Origin: Cupriavidus basilensis
GTDB lineage: Bacteria; Pseudomonadota; Gammaproteobacteria; Burkholderiales; Burkholderiaceae
DNA length: 64,000 bases
Assembly: GCF_000832305.1 (NCBI RefSeq)
Contig: NZ_CP010537.1
Span: 3,534,001-3,598,000 of the forward strand
Reading direction: 5' to 3'
The first letter of the stretch is position 1, and each line of letters opens with the position of its first letter. Positions 37,771 through 47,035 of this stretch are shown here, in pieces. Below the pieces are notes generated by a model. It saw only the letters and a program-made list of their open reading frames with translations. It did not search any database and was not told the DNA's origin. The translations under genes and the position numbers were made by a program.

Positions 37771-39279
37771 GTGACGCGGCAAGACATAGCAAGCACCGAC
37801 ACCCGGCCGCCAAAGGCGCGCTTCCTGCCAGTTTGGGAAGCCGCAGCGCTATTGGCCAAAGGCGACACCAGCGCGCAGGACCTGGTGAACTGGTGCGAGG
37901 CGGCCTATGCCGCCTCGCATCGGGAGATCAACGCCCTCATCCTGGCGGATTTCAGCGCCGCGCGCGCCGCGGCCGAGGCCAGCGACCAACGCCGGCGCCG
38001 TGGGGAGCCGCTTGGCTTGCTGGACGGCATTCCCTACTCCATCAAGGAATCCTTCGACGTGGCAGGCTGGCCCACCACGTGCGGCAACCCGGCGCAGCGC
38101 CACAACATTGCGATCAGCGACTCGGCCGTGGTCGAGCGCCTGCGCGCGGCCGGCGCGGTCCTGCTGGGCAAGACCAACGTGCCGATCGGGTTGCGCGACT
38201 GGCAAAGCTACAACGCCATCTACGGCACCACCCGCAACCCGCGCGACCCCGGCCGCACCCCGGGCGGTTCGTCCGGCGGCAGCGCCGCGGCGGTTTGCGC
38301 GGGCATGAGCTTCTTTGACGTGGGCTCCGATATCGGCTCGTCGCTGCGCAACCCGGCGCACTACTGCGGCGTGTTCTCGCACAAGAGCAGCCACGGACTG
38401 GTGCCGCTGCGCGGCCACGGCATCGGCCACGGCTACGGCGAGCAGGAGATCAATGTAGCCGGGCCGCTGGCGCGCAGCGCGCACGACCTGGAACTGCTGC
38501 TGCGGGCGCTGGCTGGCCCGGACGGCATTGAAGCGCAGGCCTATCGCCTGACGCTGCCGCCCTGCGACAAGCGCACGCTTGCCGACTTCCGCGTCGCCGT
38601 GCTGCCTAGCCATCCGCTGTGCGAGGCGGACGGGGAAGTCAGCGACGAAATCGAAAAACTCGGCCGCTGGCTGGAGGGACAGGGCGCCCAGGTTCGCTGG
38701 AACGCGCGCCCGGACTTCGATGCCTCGGCTCTCTGGCACACCTACGTGCTGATGCTGCGGGCTACCACGTCGATCCATATGGACGACGCTGGCTTCGATG
38801 CCGCGCTGGCCCGCGCCGCAGGCGCCGCGCCCGACGACCACAGCTACGCCACGCTGCAATTCACCGGCGCCGGCATCCGGCACCGGCAATGGCTGCAGTT
38901 GCAGCAAGCCCGGGCCACCTTCGCGCAGGCCTGGCAACGCTTTTTTGGCGAGGTCGACGTGTTGCTGTGCCCGGCAGCGGCCACTACCGCCTTTGTGCTG
39001 GATGAAGCCGGCGAGCCGTGGCAGCGCATGCTCCAGGTCAACGGCCGGGCGCAACCGCTCACCAGCCAGCTGTTCTGGGCCGGGCACTCCGGCCTGTGCG
39101 GCCTGCCCTCGACGGTGGCGCCGATCGGCCCGGGCCGCAGTGGCCTGCCGGTGGGCGTGCAGATCGTCGCCGGCAAGTTCGAGGACCTGACCACCTTGCG
39201 TTTTGCCCAGTTGCTGGAAGCAGCGGGTTTTGCCTTCCGGCCACCGCCGGCCTCGGCTCAGTCCCAGTCCCAGTCCTAG
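37771..39279 (+). CDS. Amidase (amidase signature family)
   Basis: A 502-residue amidase with Lys92 (YSIKESFDV), cis-Ser167 (PGGSSGGSAAA) and nucleophile Ser191 (GSDIGSSLRNPA). The GTG start is chosen for its ACGGAG site 7 bases upstream; the frame is open to about 37642 without a better start. The gene is followed after 84 bases by an MFS importer on the same strand, so the pair probably takes up and hydrolyses an amide. It is only distantly similar to the amidase at 6562-7968 (different spacing and active-site flanks), so the two are not recent duplicates. Substrate unknown. Confidence 0.92.
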   Translation: MTRQDIASTDTRPPKARFLPVWEAAALLAKGDTSAQDLVNWCEAAYAASHREINALILADFSAARAAAEASDQRRRRGEPLGLLDGIPYSIKESFDVAGWPTTCGNPAQRHNIAISDSAVVERLRAAGAVLLGKTNVPIGLRDWQSYNAIYGTTRNPRDPGRTPGGSSGGSAAAVCAGMSFFDVGSDIGSSLRNPAHYCGVFSHKSSHGLVPLRGHGIGHGYGEQEINVAGPLARSAHDLELLLRALAGPDGIEAQAYRLTLPPCDKRTLADFRVAVLPSHPLCEADGEVSDEIEKLGRWLEGQGAQVRWNARPDFDASALWHTYVLMLRATTSIHMDDAGFDAALARAAGAAPDDHSYATLQFTGAGIRHRQWLQLQQARATFAQAWQRFFGEVDVLLCPAAATTAFVLDEAGEPWQRMLQVNGRAQPLTSQLFWAGHSGLCGLPSTVAPIGPGRSGLPVGVQIVAGKFEDLTTLRFAQLLEAAGFAFRPPPASAQSQSQS

Positions 39280-39363
39280 ACCCAATCCCACACGGTATAA
39301 CGCGCCCCTGCGCCCAAAAAAACCAGCGCACCGCCCCCGAAGCAACGACACGAAGGAGAGAGC

Positions 39364-40704
39364 ATGTTCACGTGGTTCAAGGATTTATCGACAATGGAGC
39401 GCAAAGGCTTTTACGGCGCGTTCCTCGGTCATGCGGTCGACGTGTTCGACTTCATGATCTATTCCTTCCTGATTTCGACGTTGCTCACCCAGTGGGGCAT
39501 GAGCAAATCGGCCGCCGGCGCCATCGTCACCTGGACCTTGGTGTCGTCACTGGTGGGCGCTATCGGCGCGGGCGTCCTGGCTGACCGCTATGGCCGGGTG
39601 CGCGTGTTGCGCTGGACCATCGTGGTGTTCGCCGTTGCCTGCTTCCTGTGCGGGCTGGCCAACACCCCCGAGCAACTGCTGGCCTTCCGCATGCTCCAGG
39701 GCCTGGGTTTCGGCGGCGAATCCTCGCTGTGCATGGTGCTGGTGACGGAAATGATCCGCAACCCGGCGCACCGCGGTAAATACTCCGGCTTCACCGCCAG
39801 CAGCTACTCCTTCGGCTGGGGCGCGGCGGCCGTTGCCTACGCCATCACCTTCAGCATCTTCCCGGCCGAAACCGCCTGGCGCGTCTGCTTTTTCATGGGC
39901 ATCCTGCCAGCGCTGGTAGTGATCTACCTGCGCCGCAACCTGGAAGAGCCGGAAGTCTTCACCAAGAGCCAGGCCGAACGTGCCGCTGCTGGCGCCGGCA
40001 GCGGGCCCACCGCATGGCAGCAGCTGGCGCGGCTCGGCCGCAGGCCGCTGCTGGGCAAGACCGTACTGTGCAGCCTGCTGTCGGGTGGCATGCTGGGCGC
40101 CTACTATGCGATTGCCACCTGGCTGCCCACGTTCCTCAAGACCGAGCGCGGGCTGTCGGTGTTCGGCACCAGCTCCTACCTCGCGATGACGATCGCTGGC
40201 TCGCTGGTGGGCTACGTGGCCGGTGCCTATGCCACCGACCGCTGGGGCCGCCGCCAGACCTATATCGCCTTTGCCGCCGGCGCCTTTGTCATGGCGCTGG
40301 TCTATATGGTGATCCCGGTCTCCAACACGTCGATGCTGTTCCTGGGCTTCCCGCTGGGCGTGCTGATGCAGGGCGTGTTCGCCGGCATCGGCGCCACCAT
40401 CTCGGAGTCTTATCCCAACGATATCCGCGCCACGGGCTATGGCGTCTCGTACAACGTCGGGCGCGTGATCGGCTCGCTGTTCCCGCTGACGGTGGGCTGG
40501 CTCAGCACCGGCCGCACCTCGCTGCCACTGGCCATCGCGATCGTGGCCGGGGTGGGCTACATGATGGTGATGGGCGCCGCCTTGCTGCTGCCGGAAACCA
40601 AGGGCATGGACCTGGGCCAGGCCGGTGGCGACGACAGCGCGCACGAGCCGTCCGGGGACGCCGACAAGACCGTGCTGGCGCCAACTGTGGGCAAGCCCGC
40701 ATAA
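39364..40704 (+). CDS. MFS transporter, sialate/aromatic-acid symporter type
   Basis: A 446-residue major facilitator with 12 predicted helices. The family marks are the first helix FLGHAVDVFDFMIYSFL, loop-2 motif GVLADRYGRVRVLRW, and the symmetric GAYATDRWGRRQTYI between helices 8 and 9. This pattern fits the NanT/AAHS symporters that import organic acids with protons. An AAGGAG site precedes the ATG. It is in an apparent operon with the amidase upstream, suggesting import of the amide or export of its product. Confidence 0.93.
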   Translation: MFTWFKDLSTMERKGFYGAFLGHAVDVFDFMIYSFLISTLLTQWGMSKSAAGAIVTWTLVSSLVGAIGAGVLADRYGRVRVLRWTIVVFAVACFLCGLANTPEQLLAFRMLQGLGFGGESSLCMVLVTEMIRNPAHRGKYSGFTASSYSFGWGAAAVAYAITFSIFPAETAWRVCFFMGILPALVVIYLRRNLEEPEVFTKSQAERAAAGAGSGPTAWQQLARLGRRPLLGKTVLCSLLSGGMLGAYYAIATWLPTFLKTERGLSVFGTSSYLAMTIAGSLVGYVAGAYATDRWGRRQTYIAFAAGAFVMALVYMVIPVSNTSMLFLGFPLGVLMQGVFAGIGATISESYPNDIRATGYGVSYNVGRVIGSLFPLTVGWLSTGRTSLPLAIAIVAGVGYMMVMGAALLLPETKGMDLGQAGGDDSAHEPSGDADKTVLAPTVGKPA

Positions 40705-40786
40705 GGCGCCTGCGGCCGCTTGCAGCGAGGTGGGCGGCTAGGCTAGGCTGCACGGGAGGGGGCATGCCAGCTCCCCTGGAGCCCCC

Positions 40787-41212
40787 ATGTCTGTCGTTCG
40801 CCGTCTCTCCATCTCCCCTCGCCGTTGGTTGACCCCACTCGCCGCCATCGCCCTGGGCGGCTGCACAAGCGTCGAGCAATCCGCCATGCAGCGCATCCTG
40901 GATTCGTGGCAAGCCGCCCCGATCGAGCAGGCCAAGGCGCAGTGGGGGCCGCCGCAATCCGTGCAGGCCGTGCCGGGCGGCACCGCCTACTTGTGGACCG
41001 AGGACGTGCCACCAGCGCGTGCGCCGGGCGGCGGCCCGCGCGATGCGCGCGCGCCCACGTCACCCGAACCCCTGCTGGTGCCCGGCCTGTGCCATCGCCG
41101 CCTGATCGCTGGCCCCAATGGCCTGGTGATCGGTGGCGACTGGTCCGGCAACGCGTGCTGTGTCACCACCGCGCTAGGCCGCTGCGGCGGGCTGGTCAGG
41201 GCCAACTCCTGA
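40787..41212 (+). CDS. Small predicted lipoprotein, hypothetical
   Basis: A 141-residue protein with a GGAG site before the ATG and a lipoprotein signal peptide ending in the lipobox ALGGC (Cys26). The mature part begins TSVEQSAMQRILDSWQAAPI, a pattern seen in small envelope lipoproteins of Burkholderiales, then QWGPPQSVQAVPGGTAYLW, a Pro/Ala-rich linker and a Cys-containing C-terminus (GLCHRR, GNACC, LGRCGG). Four cysteines in the C-terminal half could form disulphides. Function unknown. Confidence 0.8.
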   Translation: MSVVRRLSISPRRWLTPLAAIALGGCTSVEQSAMQRILDSWQAAPIEQAKAQWGPPQSVQAVPGGTAYLWTEDVPPARAPGGGPRDARAPTSPEPLLVPGLCHRRLIAGPNGLVIGGDWSGNACCVTTALGRCGGLVRANS

Positions 41213-41680
41213 TCGCACCGGCCACCGCGCTGCTCACCGAATTGGTGCACATCGCGCATCGAAGCAGGCGATCTTGCACCAGCGCCGCCAAGCGGCATGC
41301 CACGATCCGGCGCATTTGGAACCCGGCGCTCACCGCTGCCGTTGGCACACCTCTTGCTGAACAAACCATCGAGTAGAAGCGGTTAGCGCCGATGCGCCTC
41401 CCCCAGCGGGCAGGCGCATGCCGGCGCGGGACATTGCTCTCGCGACCATCCGGTCGCACGCCCGGTTGACTCGCATCGCGAGGCATCCGGGCGTTTGGAT
41501 CCGGCCACCAGGCCGGGCACGAGAGAAAAGAGAGCGCCCACGATGTCCCCCATCTTCACGCCCTTATTCCATTTCGCGGACGCCTCTGCCGGCCATGGCG
41601 CCGCTTGCGTCCCGCGTCGTCGCCCGCCTGTCGCCGTGCCCGCCTCGGTTTCCCCCGCAAACATCCGCACAGGAGCCCCC
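41213..41680. other. 468-base intergenic region with no gene seen
   Basis: Frames in this stretch have no credible starts or protein-like composition, and an ATG-led frame reading into the next gene lacks a ribosome site. I see no strong palindrome or terminator. It probably holds the promoter of the ABC-transporter/Rieske operon; AGGAG at 41671-41675 is that operon's first ribosome site. Confidence 0.5.
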
Positions 41681-42676
41681 ATGAAGACGCCTTCCCCATT
41701 GCGCCGCCTGTTGATTACCGGCGCCTGCGCCGCGCTCACGCTCGCCGCCATCCCCGCCACCGCGCTAGCCGCCGACAAGGTGACGTTCCTCACCTCCTGG
41801 TATGCCCAGGCGGAGCATGGCGGCTTTTATCAAGCGGTAGCGAAAGGCATCTACAAGAAGTACGACCTCGATGTCACCGTGCGCATGGGTGGCCCGCAGG
41901 TCAACGGCATGCAGATCCTCACCAGCGGCCAGGCCGACTTCCTGATGGGCTATGACCTGCAGGTGCTCAAGAGCGTGGAGCAAGGCGTGCCGGTGACCAC
42001 CGTGGCAACCTCCTTCCAGACCGACCTGCAAGGCATGATGACCCACGAGGACGTCAAGAGCCTGGCCGACCTGAAGAGCCGCACGGTGCTGGTCTCCACC
42101 TCGGGACGCACCACGTGGTGGCCGTGGCTCAAGGGCAAGTACAGGCTGGAGGAATCCCAGTCGCGCGTCTACACCTTCAACCTGCAGCCCTTCTTTGCCG
42201 ATCCGCAGGCGGCCCAGCAGGCCTATGCCTCTTCCGAAGTGTTCTCGGCCAGCAAGGCAGGTGCCAAGACGCGCTTCTTCCTGTTTGCCGACGATGGCTA
42301 TCCGCCCTACGGCACCACGATCGTCGCCATGCAAAAGACGGTCAAGGAGAAGCCGGACGTGGTCGCGCGCTTCGTCAAGGCGACCATGGAAGGCTGGAAG
42401 AGCTACCTGGCGGACCCTGCCCCGGCCAATGCGCTGATCAAGCAGGAAAACCCCAACATGAAGGACGACCAGCTCGCCTGGGGCGTGGAGAAACTCAAGG
42501 AGTACCACATGGTTGACGGTGGCGACGCGGCCCGCTACGGCATCGGCGTGATGACCGACGCGCGCTGGCAGAAGACGCGCGACTTCATGGTGGGCGCCGG
42601 GCTGCTCAAGGCCGATGCCGACTGGAAACAAGCCTACACCACGCAGTTCGTGAAAGACCTGAAGGTCATGCCCTGA
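41681..42676 (+). CDS. ABC transporter substrate-binding protein (NMT1/SsuA-like)
   Basis: A 331-residue periplasmic receptor. The signal peptide ends near ATALAADK, followed by the NMT1/THI5 motif FLTSWYAQAEHGGFYQAVAK, GGPQVNGMQILTSGQADFLM and later a two-lobed binding fold. Family members bind riboflavin, pyrimidines, sulfonates or other small nitrogen or sulfur compounds. It heads a five-gene operon with a Rieske oxygenase, ATPase, permease and amidohydrolase, so its ligand is presumably the substrate of those enzymes. Confidence 0.94.
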   Translation: MKTPSPLRRLLITGACAALTLAAIPATALAADKVTFLTSWYAQAEHGGFYQAVAKGIYKKYDLDVTVRMGGPQVNGMQILTSGQADFLMGYDLQVLKSVEQGVPVTTVATSFQTDLQGMMTHEDVKSLADLKSRTVLVSTSGRTTWWPWLKGKYRLEESQSRVYTFNLQPFFADPQAAQQAYASSEVFSASKAGAKTRFFLFADDGYPPYGTTIVAMQKTVKEKPDVVARFVKATMEGWKSYLADPAPANALIKQENPNMKDDQLAWGVEKLKEYHMVDGGDAARYGIGVMTDARWQKTRDFMVGAGLLKADADWKQAYTTQFVKDLKVMP

Positions 42677-42725
42677 AGCGCGCGGCCTCGCCGTTCAAGC
42701 TCAACCCCATACAAGGATATTTGAC

Positions 42726-43763
42726 ATGCTGGTCACCCAACAACCCGTCCTGCGCCGCTTCTGGTATGCCCTGATGCCGATCTCGATGCTCGACGATGGC
42801 CCCAAGCCCTTTACCCTGCTGGGCGAAAACCTGGTGCTGTGGAAGGGCGGCGACGGCAAGCCGGCGGCGCTGCAGGACCGCTGCTGCCACCGCACCGCAC
42901 GCCTGTCCAAGGGCTGGGTCAACGAGCGCGGCGACATCGTCTGCGGCTACCACGGCTGGGAATACAACTGCTCGGGCAGCTGCGTGCGGATTCCGCAAGC
43001 GCCGGACAACGCCATTCCCTCTGGCGCGAAAGTGCAGGCCTATCACGTGCAGGAGAAGTACGGCTACGTGTGGGTGGCGCTGGACGATCCGCTGCAGCCC
43101 ATCCCCGATTTCCCCGAGGATGGCGACCCCACCTACCGCCGCATCTTCCAGTTCTACGAGAAGTGGAACACCAGCTCGCTGCGCGTGATGGAGAACGCCT
43201 TCGACAACTCGCACTTCAGCTTCGTGCACCGCGCCAACTTTGGTTTGTCCGAGCAGCCCAAGCCGGAGAAGTACGAGCTGCTGCAGCGCGAGTGGGGCTT
43301 CGAGGCGCAGACGCTGGTGCCGATCCGCAATATCGAGGCGGGTCACCGTGTGACCGGCACCACCGAGCCGATCACGCATCGCCATATGTTCAACCGCTGG
43401 GACCTGCCGTTCACGCGCCGCTTCGGCTGCACCTATCCGGCCAGCGGGCGCCATCACATCATCTACAACTGCGCCACGCCGATCGACGACAAGAGCGTGA
43501 TGCTGTCGCAATGGCTGTACCGCAATGACAGCGAGGAAGACTGCTCGACCCAGGAGCTGATCGACTGGGACGCGCCCATCGTCGCCGAGGACCGCGACAT
43601 CCTGGAAGCCACCGACTACGACGCCTGCGTGGACACGCGCCGCCGCATTGAATTCCATATGGAATCCGACAAGCCCGGCTTGCTGATGCGCAAGATGCTG
43701 ATGGAACTGTTCACCCGGCATGGCGAGAAGGAGACCTTCCGCATTCCCGTGGTTCGCGGTTAA
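42726..43763 (+). CDS. Rieske (2Fe-2S) oxygenase, VanA-like oxygenase component
   Basis: A 345-residue single-component terminal oxygenase. The Rieske cluster ligands are Cys53/His55 (DRCCHRTARLS) and Cys73/His76 (IVCGYHGWEY). The catalytic iron site is seen as the conserved NAFDNSHFSFVHR (about residues 158-170). Size and layout match the vanillate/toluenesulfonate demethylase-like group, which hydroxylates or demethylates N- or O-methyl groups. No reductase gene is in the operon, so electrons must come from elsewhere. Position between SBP and ATPase genes is odd for a catabolic enzyme and ties it to the imported compound. Confidence 0.94.
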   Translation: MLVTQQPVLRRFWYALMPISMLDDGPKPFTLLGENLVLWKGGDGKPAALQDRCCHRTARLSKGWVNERGDIVCGYHGWEYNCSGSCVRIPQAPDNAIPSGAKVQAYHVQEKYGYVWVALDDPLQPIPDFPEDGDPTYRRIFQFYEKWNTSSLRVMENAFDNSHFSFVHRANFGLSEQPKPEKYELLQREWGFEAQTLVPIRNIEAGHRVTGTTEPITHRHMFNRWDLPFTRRFGCTYPASGRHHIIYNCATPIDDKSVMLSQWLYRNDSEEDCSTQELIDWDAPIVAEDRDILEATDYDACVDTRRRIEFHMESDKPGLLMRKMLMELFTRHGEKETFRIPVVRG

Positions 43764-43809
43764 GCCGGAGTTCGGATAGCCCCTGGAACCATTCCATACG
43801 GAGACAGCC

Positions 43810-44724
43810 ATGAGCGTACTCTTTCGCAGTATCACGCAAGCCCCCGCCGCGGCCCCGAGCGCCAGCGGCCGTGCGCCCGACGCCGGCGGCGAGCCCGCTG
43901 GCACCAGCCGGCGCGATGCCGGCGCACCGCTGCTGTTCGCCAACCAGGTCGAGAAGACCTACCCCAACGGCACCGTCGCGCTGGAGCGCGTCAAGCTGGC
44001 GATCAAGCCCGGCGAGTTCGTCTCGCTGCTGGGGCCCTCCGGCTGCGGCAAGAGCACCTTGCTCAAGCTGTTTGCCGGATTGGAAATGCCGTCGGCGGGC
44101 CATATGCGCTGGTGGGGCAACCCATCCCTTCCGAACGGAACAAACGCCGCCACCGACAGCGCCGGCCGCACGCTGGCGATGGTGTTCCAGGAAGCCACGC
44201 TGATGCCGTGGGCGCGCGTGGCCGACAACGTGCGGCTGCCGCTGGACCTGGCCCGCATGCCGCGCGCCGACGCCAACGAGCGCGTGCAGCGCGCGCTGGC
44301 GCTGGTGGGGCTGGGCCGCTTCGCCGCGGTCTTTCCGCGTGAGTTGTCGGGTGGCATGCAGATGCGCGTGTCGATCGCGCGGGCGCTGGCGAACAATCCG
44401 GACCTGCTGCTGATGGACGAACCCTTTGGCGCGCTCGACGAGTTCACCCGCAACAAGCTCGACGCTGACCTGCGCGCGCTGTGGGCCGAGCGCGGCCTCA
44501 CCGTGGTCTTCGTCACCCACAGCATCTATGAGGCGGTCTACCTGTCGAGTCGCGTAGTGGTGATGGCGGCACGGCCGGGCCGCGTGATTGCCGACGTGGC
44601 CATCGAAGGCCCCGTGGTCCGCGATGAGGCCTTCCGTGTTTCGCCCGCCTTCATGCAGTACTGCGCACAGTTGTCAGCGCTGCTCGCGCAGGCCAACACC
44701 GGCGTCGACCCCAACGAGCACTAA
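43810..44724 (+). CDS. ABC transporter ATP-binding protein (SsuB/TauB-like)
   Basis: A 304-residue ATPase with Walker A (GPSGCGKSTLL), Q-loop (VFQEATLMPWARV), signature (LSGGMQMRVSIARAL), Walker B (LLLMDEPFGALDE) and the H-loop (VTHSIYEAVYLS). An N-terminal extension of about 35 Ala/Gly/Pro-rich residues precedes the domain. It follows the Rieske gene by 46 bases and energises the permease downstream. Confidence 0.95.
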   Translation: MSVLFRSITQAPAAAPSASGRAPDAGGEPAGTSRRDAGAPLLFANQVEKTYPNGTVALERVKLAIKPGEFVSLLGPSGCGKSTLLKLFAGLEMPSAGHMRWWGNPSLPNGTNAATDSAGRTLAMVFQEATLMPWARVADNVRLPLDLARMPRADANERVQRALALVGLGRFAAVFPRELSGGMQMRVSIARALANNPDLLLMDEPFGALDEFTRNKLDADLRALWAERGLTVVFVTHSIYEAVYLSSRVVVMAARPGRVIADVAIEGPVVRDEAFRVSPAFMQYCAQLSALLAQANTGVDPNEH

Positions 44725-44768
44725 GCCCGGCAGCAGCATCGGTCCCGCAAACAACAAGGAGCCCCCCC

Positions 44769-45563
44769 ATGAATCCCCCGCTATTGTCGCGCCCCCCGGT
44801 ACAGCGCGTGGCCGCCCCGCTAGCCGTCGGCGTGCTGCTGTTGCTCGCCTGGCAGGCGACATGCACCGTGCTCGCCGTACCCGTGTACCTGGTCCCCACG
44901 CCCACCGCCATCGGCCATGCGCTGGCGGAAGACTGGAGCCTGCTGTGCGGCTCGCTATGGGTGACGCTGCGCATCACCATGCTGGCCTTTGCGCTGGCCG
45001 TGGTGGTCGGCACCGCCGCGGCGTTCATCTTCGTGCAGAGCCGCCTGATCGAGGCCAGCCTGTTTCCCTACGCGATCCTGCTGCAGGTCACGCCGGTGGT
45101 GGCTATCGCGCCGCTGATCATCATCTGGGTCAAGGAGCCGACGCTGGCGCTGGTGATCTGCGCGGCCATGGTGGCCGTGTTCCCGATCATCTCCAACACG
45201 GTGCTGGGACTGCGCAGCGTCAACCCCGGCCTGCTCAACCTGTTCCGCATCAACCGCGCGAGCCGCTGGGATACCTTGCGCCGCCTGCGCATTCCCAGCG
45301 CGCTGCCGTATTTCTTCGGCGGCCTGAGGATCTCCTGCGGCCTCGCGCTGATCGGCGCGGTGGTAGCGGAGTTCGTGGCGGGCACCGGCGGCACGGGCGC
45401 GGGGCTGGCTTACCAGATCCTGCAGGCTGGCTTCGCCCTCAATATCCCGCGCCTGTTTGCCGCGCTGTTCCTGATCACGCTAACCGGCGTCGCGTTGTTC
45501 GGCGCCATGGTCGTGGTATCGCGCATGGCGCTGTCCCACTGGCACGAGAGCGAGCTGGCATGA
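44769..45563 (+). CDS. ABC transporter permease (SsuC-like)
   Basis: A 264-residue inner-membrane protein with about six helices and the binding-protein-dependent permease motif region (LRRLRIPSALPYFFGGLRIS) that couples to the ATPase. A ribosome site AAGGAG lies just before the ATG. Its last codon overlaps the amidohydrolase start (ATGA), so the transporter and the enzyme are translated together. Confidence 0.95.
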   Translation: MNPPLLSRPPVQRVAAPLAVGVLLLLAWQATCTVLAVPVYLVPTPTAIGHALAEDWSLLCGSLWVTLRITMLAFALAVVVGTAAAFIFVQSRLIEASLFPYAILLQVTPVVAIAPLIIIWVKEPTLALVICAAMVAVFPIISNTVLGLRSVNPGLLNLFRINRASRWDTLRRLRIPSALPYFFGGLRISCGLALIGAVVAEFVAGTGGTGAGLAYQILQAGFALNIPRLFAALFLITLTGVALFGAMVVVSRMALSHWHESELA

Positions 45564-47029
45564 CGACCAACACCATCCTGATCCGCAATGCCACCGCCAT
45601 CCTGACCGGCCTTCATGGCAACGGCGAGGGCGAGGGCGAGGGCGAAGGCGAGCGCCATGCCGGCCCGGACCTGCGCGTGGCCGGCCGCACCATCGAGGCC
45701 ATCGGCAAGCTGGCACCGCGCCCCGGCGAACAAGTCATTGATGCCACCGACTGCGTGGTCTACCCGGCCTGGGTCAACACCCATCACCACCTGTTCCAGT
45801 CGCTGCTCAAAGGCGATCCGCCGGGGCTGAACCTGACGCTCACGCCCTGGCTCGGGGCTACGCCTTACCGCTTCCGCGCCGCCTTTGACGAAACCACCTT
45901 CCGGCTCGCCGCCCGCATCGGCCTGATCGAACTGGTACGCAGCGGCTGCGGCACGGTAGCGGACCACAACTATCTCTACTATCCCGGCATGCCCTACGAC
46001 AGCTCGGCCATCCTGTTCGAGGAGGCCGAGGCGCTGGGGCTGCGCTTTGTGCTGTGCCGTGGCGGCGCCACCCGCACGCGGCAGCTGGAGAGCGAACTGC
46101 CGCAGGCGTTGCGCCCCGAAACGCTCGACCAGTTCCTGGGCGATTGCGAACGGCTCACCGCGCGCTACCACCAGCCCGCGCCGGATGCGATGCGGCGCGT
46201 GGTGATGGCGCCAACCACGCCGCTCTACTCCATGTCGCCCGAGGAGTTGCGCACCAGCGCGCGCACCGCGCGCCGGCTTGGCATCCGGCTGCACAGCCAT
46301 TTGTCGGAGACGGTGGAATACCAGAACGCCGCGCGCGACAAGTACCAGACGACACCCGTGGCCTTCTGCGGCGAGCACGAGTGGCTGGGCAGCGACGTCT
46401 GGTTCGCCCATCTGGTGAAACTGGGCGCGGACGAAATCCGCCAGCTCGGCGCAACCGGCACTGGTATCGCGCACTGCCCGCAGAGCAACGGCAGGCTGGG
46501 CAGCGGCATCGCGAACATCCCGGCGCTGGAAGCCGCCGGGGTGCCGGTGTCGATCGGGGTGGACGGCGCCGCCTCCAACGAAGCGGCCGACATGATCTCC
46601 GAGGCGCATGCGGCATGGCTGCTGCAGCGCGCGCGGCGAGGCCATGGCGCCCGCCCGCGCGCCGAGGGTGGCGACCATGAAGGCGGCGCTGACGCCGCGC
46701 GCGTGGAAGACGTCGTGCGCTGGGGCACGGCGGGCGGCGCGGCGGTGCTTGGCCTGGATGCGGTGGGCACGCTGCAGCCGGGCAAGGTGGCCGACCTCGC
46801 CATCTACCGGCTCGACGACCCGCGCTGCTTTGGCCTGCACGATCCGGCCATCGCGCCCGTGGCCAGCGGTGGGCGGCCAGCTCTGCGCGCGCTGCTCGTG
46901 GCTGGCCGCGTGGTGGTGGAGCATGATGCGATTCCGGGGCTGGACCTTGCCGAGCTTGGCGCTGCCGCGCGCGACGCGGTGCTGCGCTTGCAGCACCGCG
47001 CAGCACAATCCGCGGCGCCACATCCTTGA
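45560..47029 (+). CDS. 8-oxoguanine deaminase-like amidohydrolase
   Basis: A 489-residue metal-dependent hydrolase of the cytosine/8-oxoguanine deaminase and AtzB/TrzN group. Metal and active-site motifs are visible: NTHHHLF (about residues 74-80), HSHLSETVEY, VWFAHLVKL, GIAHCPQSNGRLGSG and GVDGAASNEAADM. The last two are characteristic of 8-oxoguanine deaminases and triazine hydrolases. A GE repeat (GEGEGEGEGE) encoded by five GGCGAG units sits near the N-terminus, and a charged insertion (GARPRAEGGDHEGGADA) near residue 365. Linked to the transporter by an ATGA overlap, it likely deaminates or dechlorinates the imported ring compound. Confidence 0.9.
   Translation: MTTNTILIRNATAILTGLHGNGEGEGEGEGERHAGPDLRVAGRTIEAIGKLAPRPGEQVIDATDCVVYPAWVNTHHHLFQSLLKGDPPGLNLTLTPWLGATPYRFRAAFDETTFRLAARIGLIELVRSGCGTVADHNYLYYPGMPYDSSAILFEEAEALGLRFVLCRGGATRTRQLESELPQALRPETLDQFLGDCERLTARYHQPAPDAMRRVVMAPTTPLYSMSPEELRTSARTARRLGIRLHSHLSETVEYQNAARDKYQTTPVAFCGEHEWLGSDVWFAHLVKLGADEIRQLGATGTGIAHCPQSNGRLGSGIANIPALEAAGVPVSIGVDGAASNEAADMISEAHAAWLLQRARRGHGARPRAEGGDHEGGADAARVEDVVRWGTAGGAAVLGLDAVGTLQPGKVADLAIYRLDDPRCFGLHDPAIAPVASGGRPALRALLVAGRVVVEHDAIPGLDLAELGAAARDAVLRLQHRAAQSAAPHP
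45623..45652 (+). repeat. GGCGAG hexanucleotide repeat in the amidohydrolase gene
   Basis: Five tandem units of GGCGAG (the fourth is GGCGAA) encode a Gly-Glu run near the N-terminus. Being in-frame multiples of six, copy-number change would alter length without frameshift. Confidence 0.8.
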
Positions 47030-47035
47030 TCCAGG

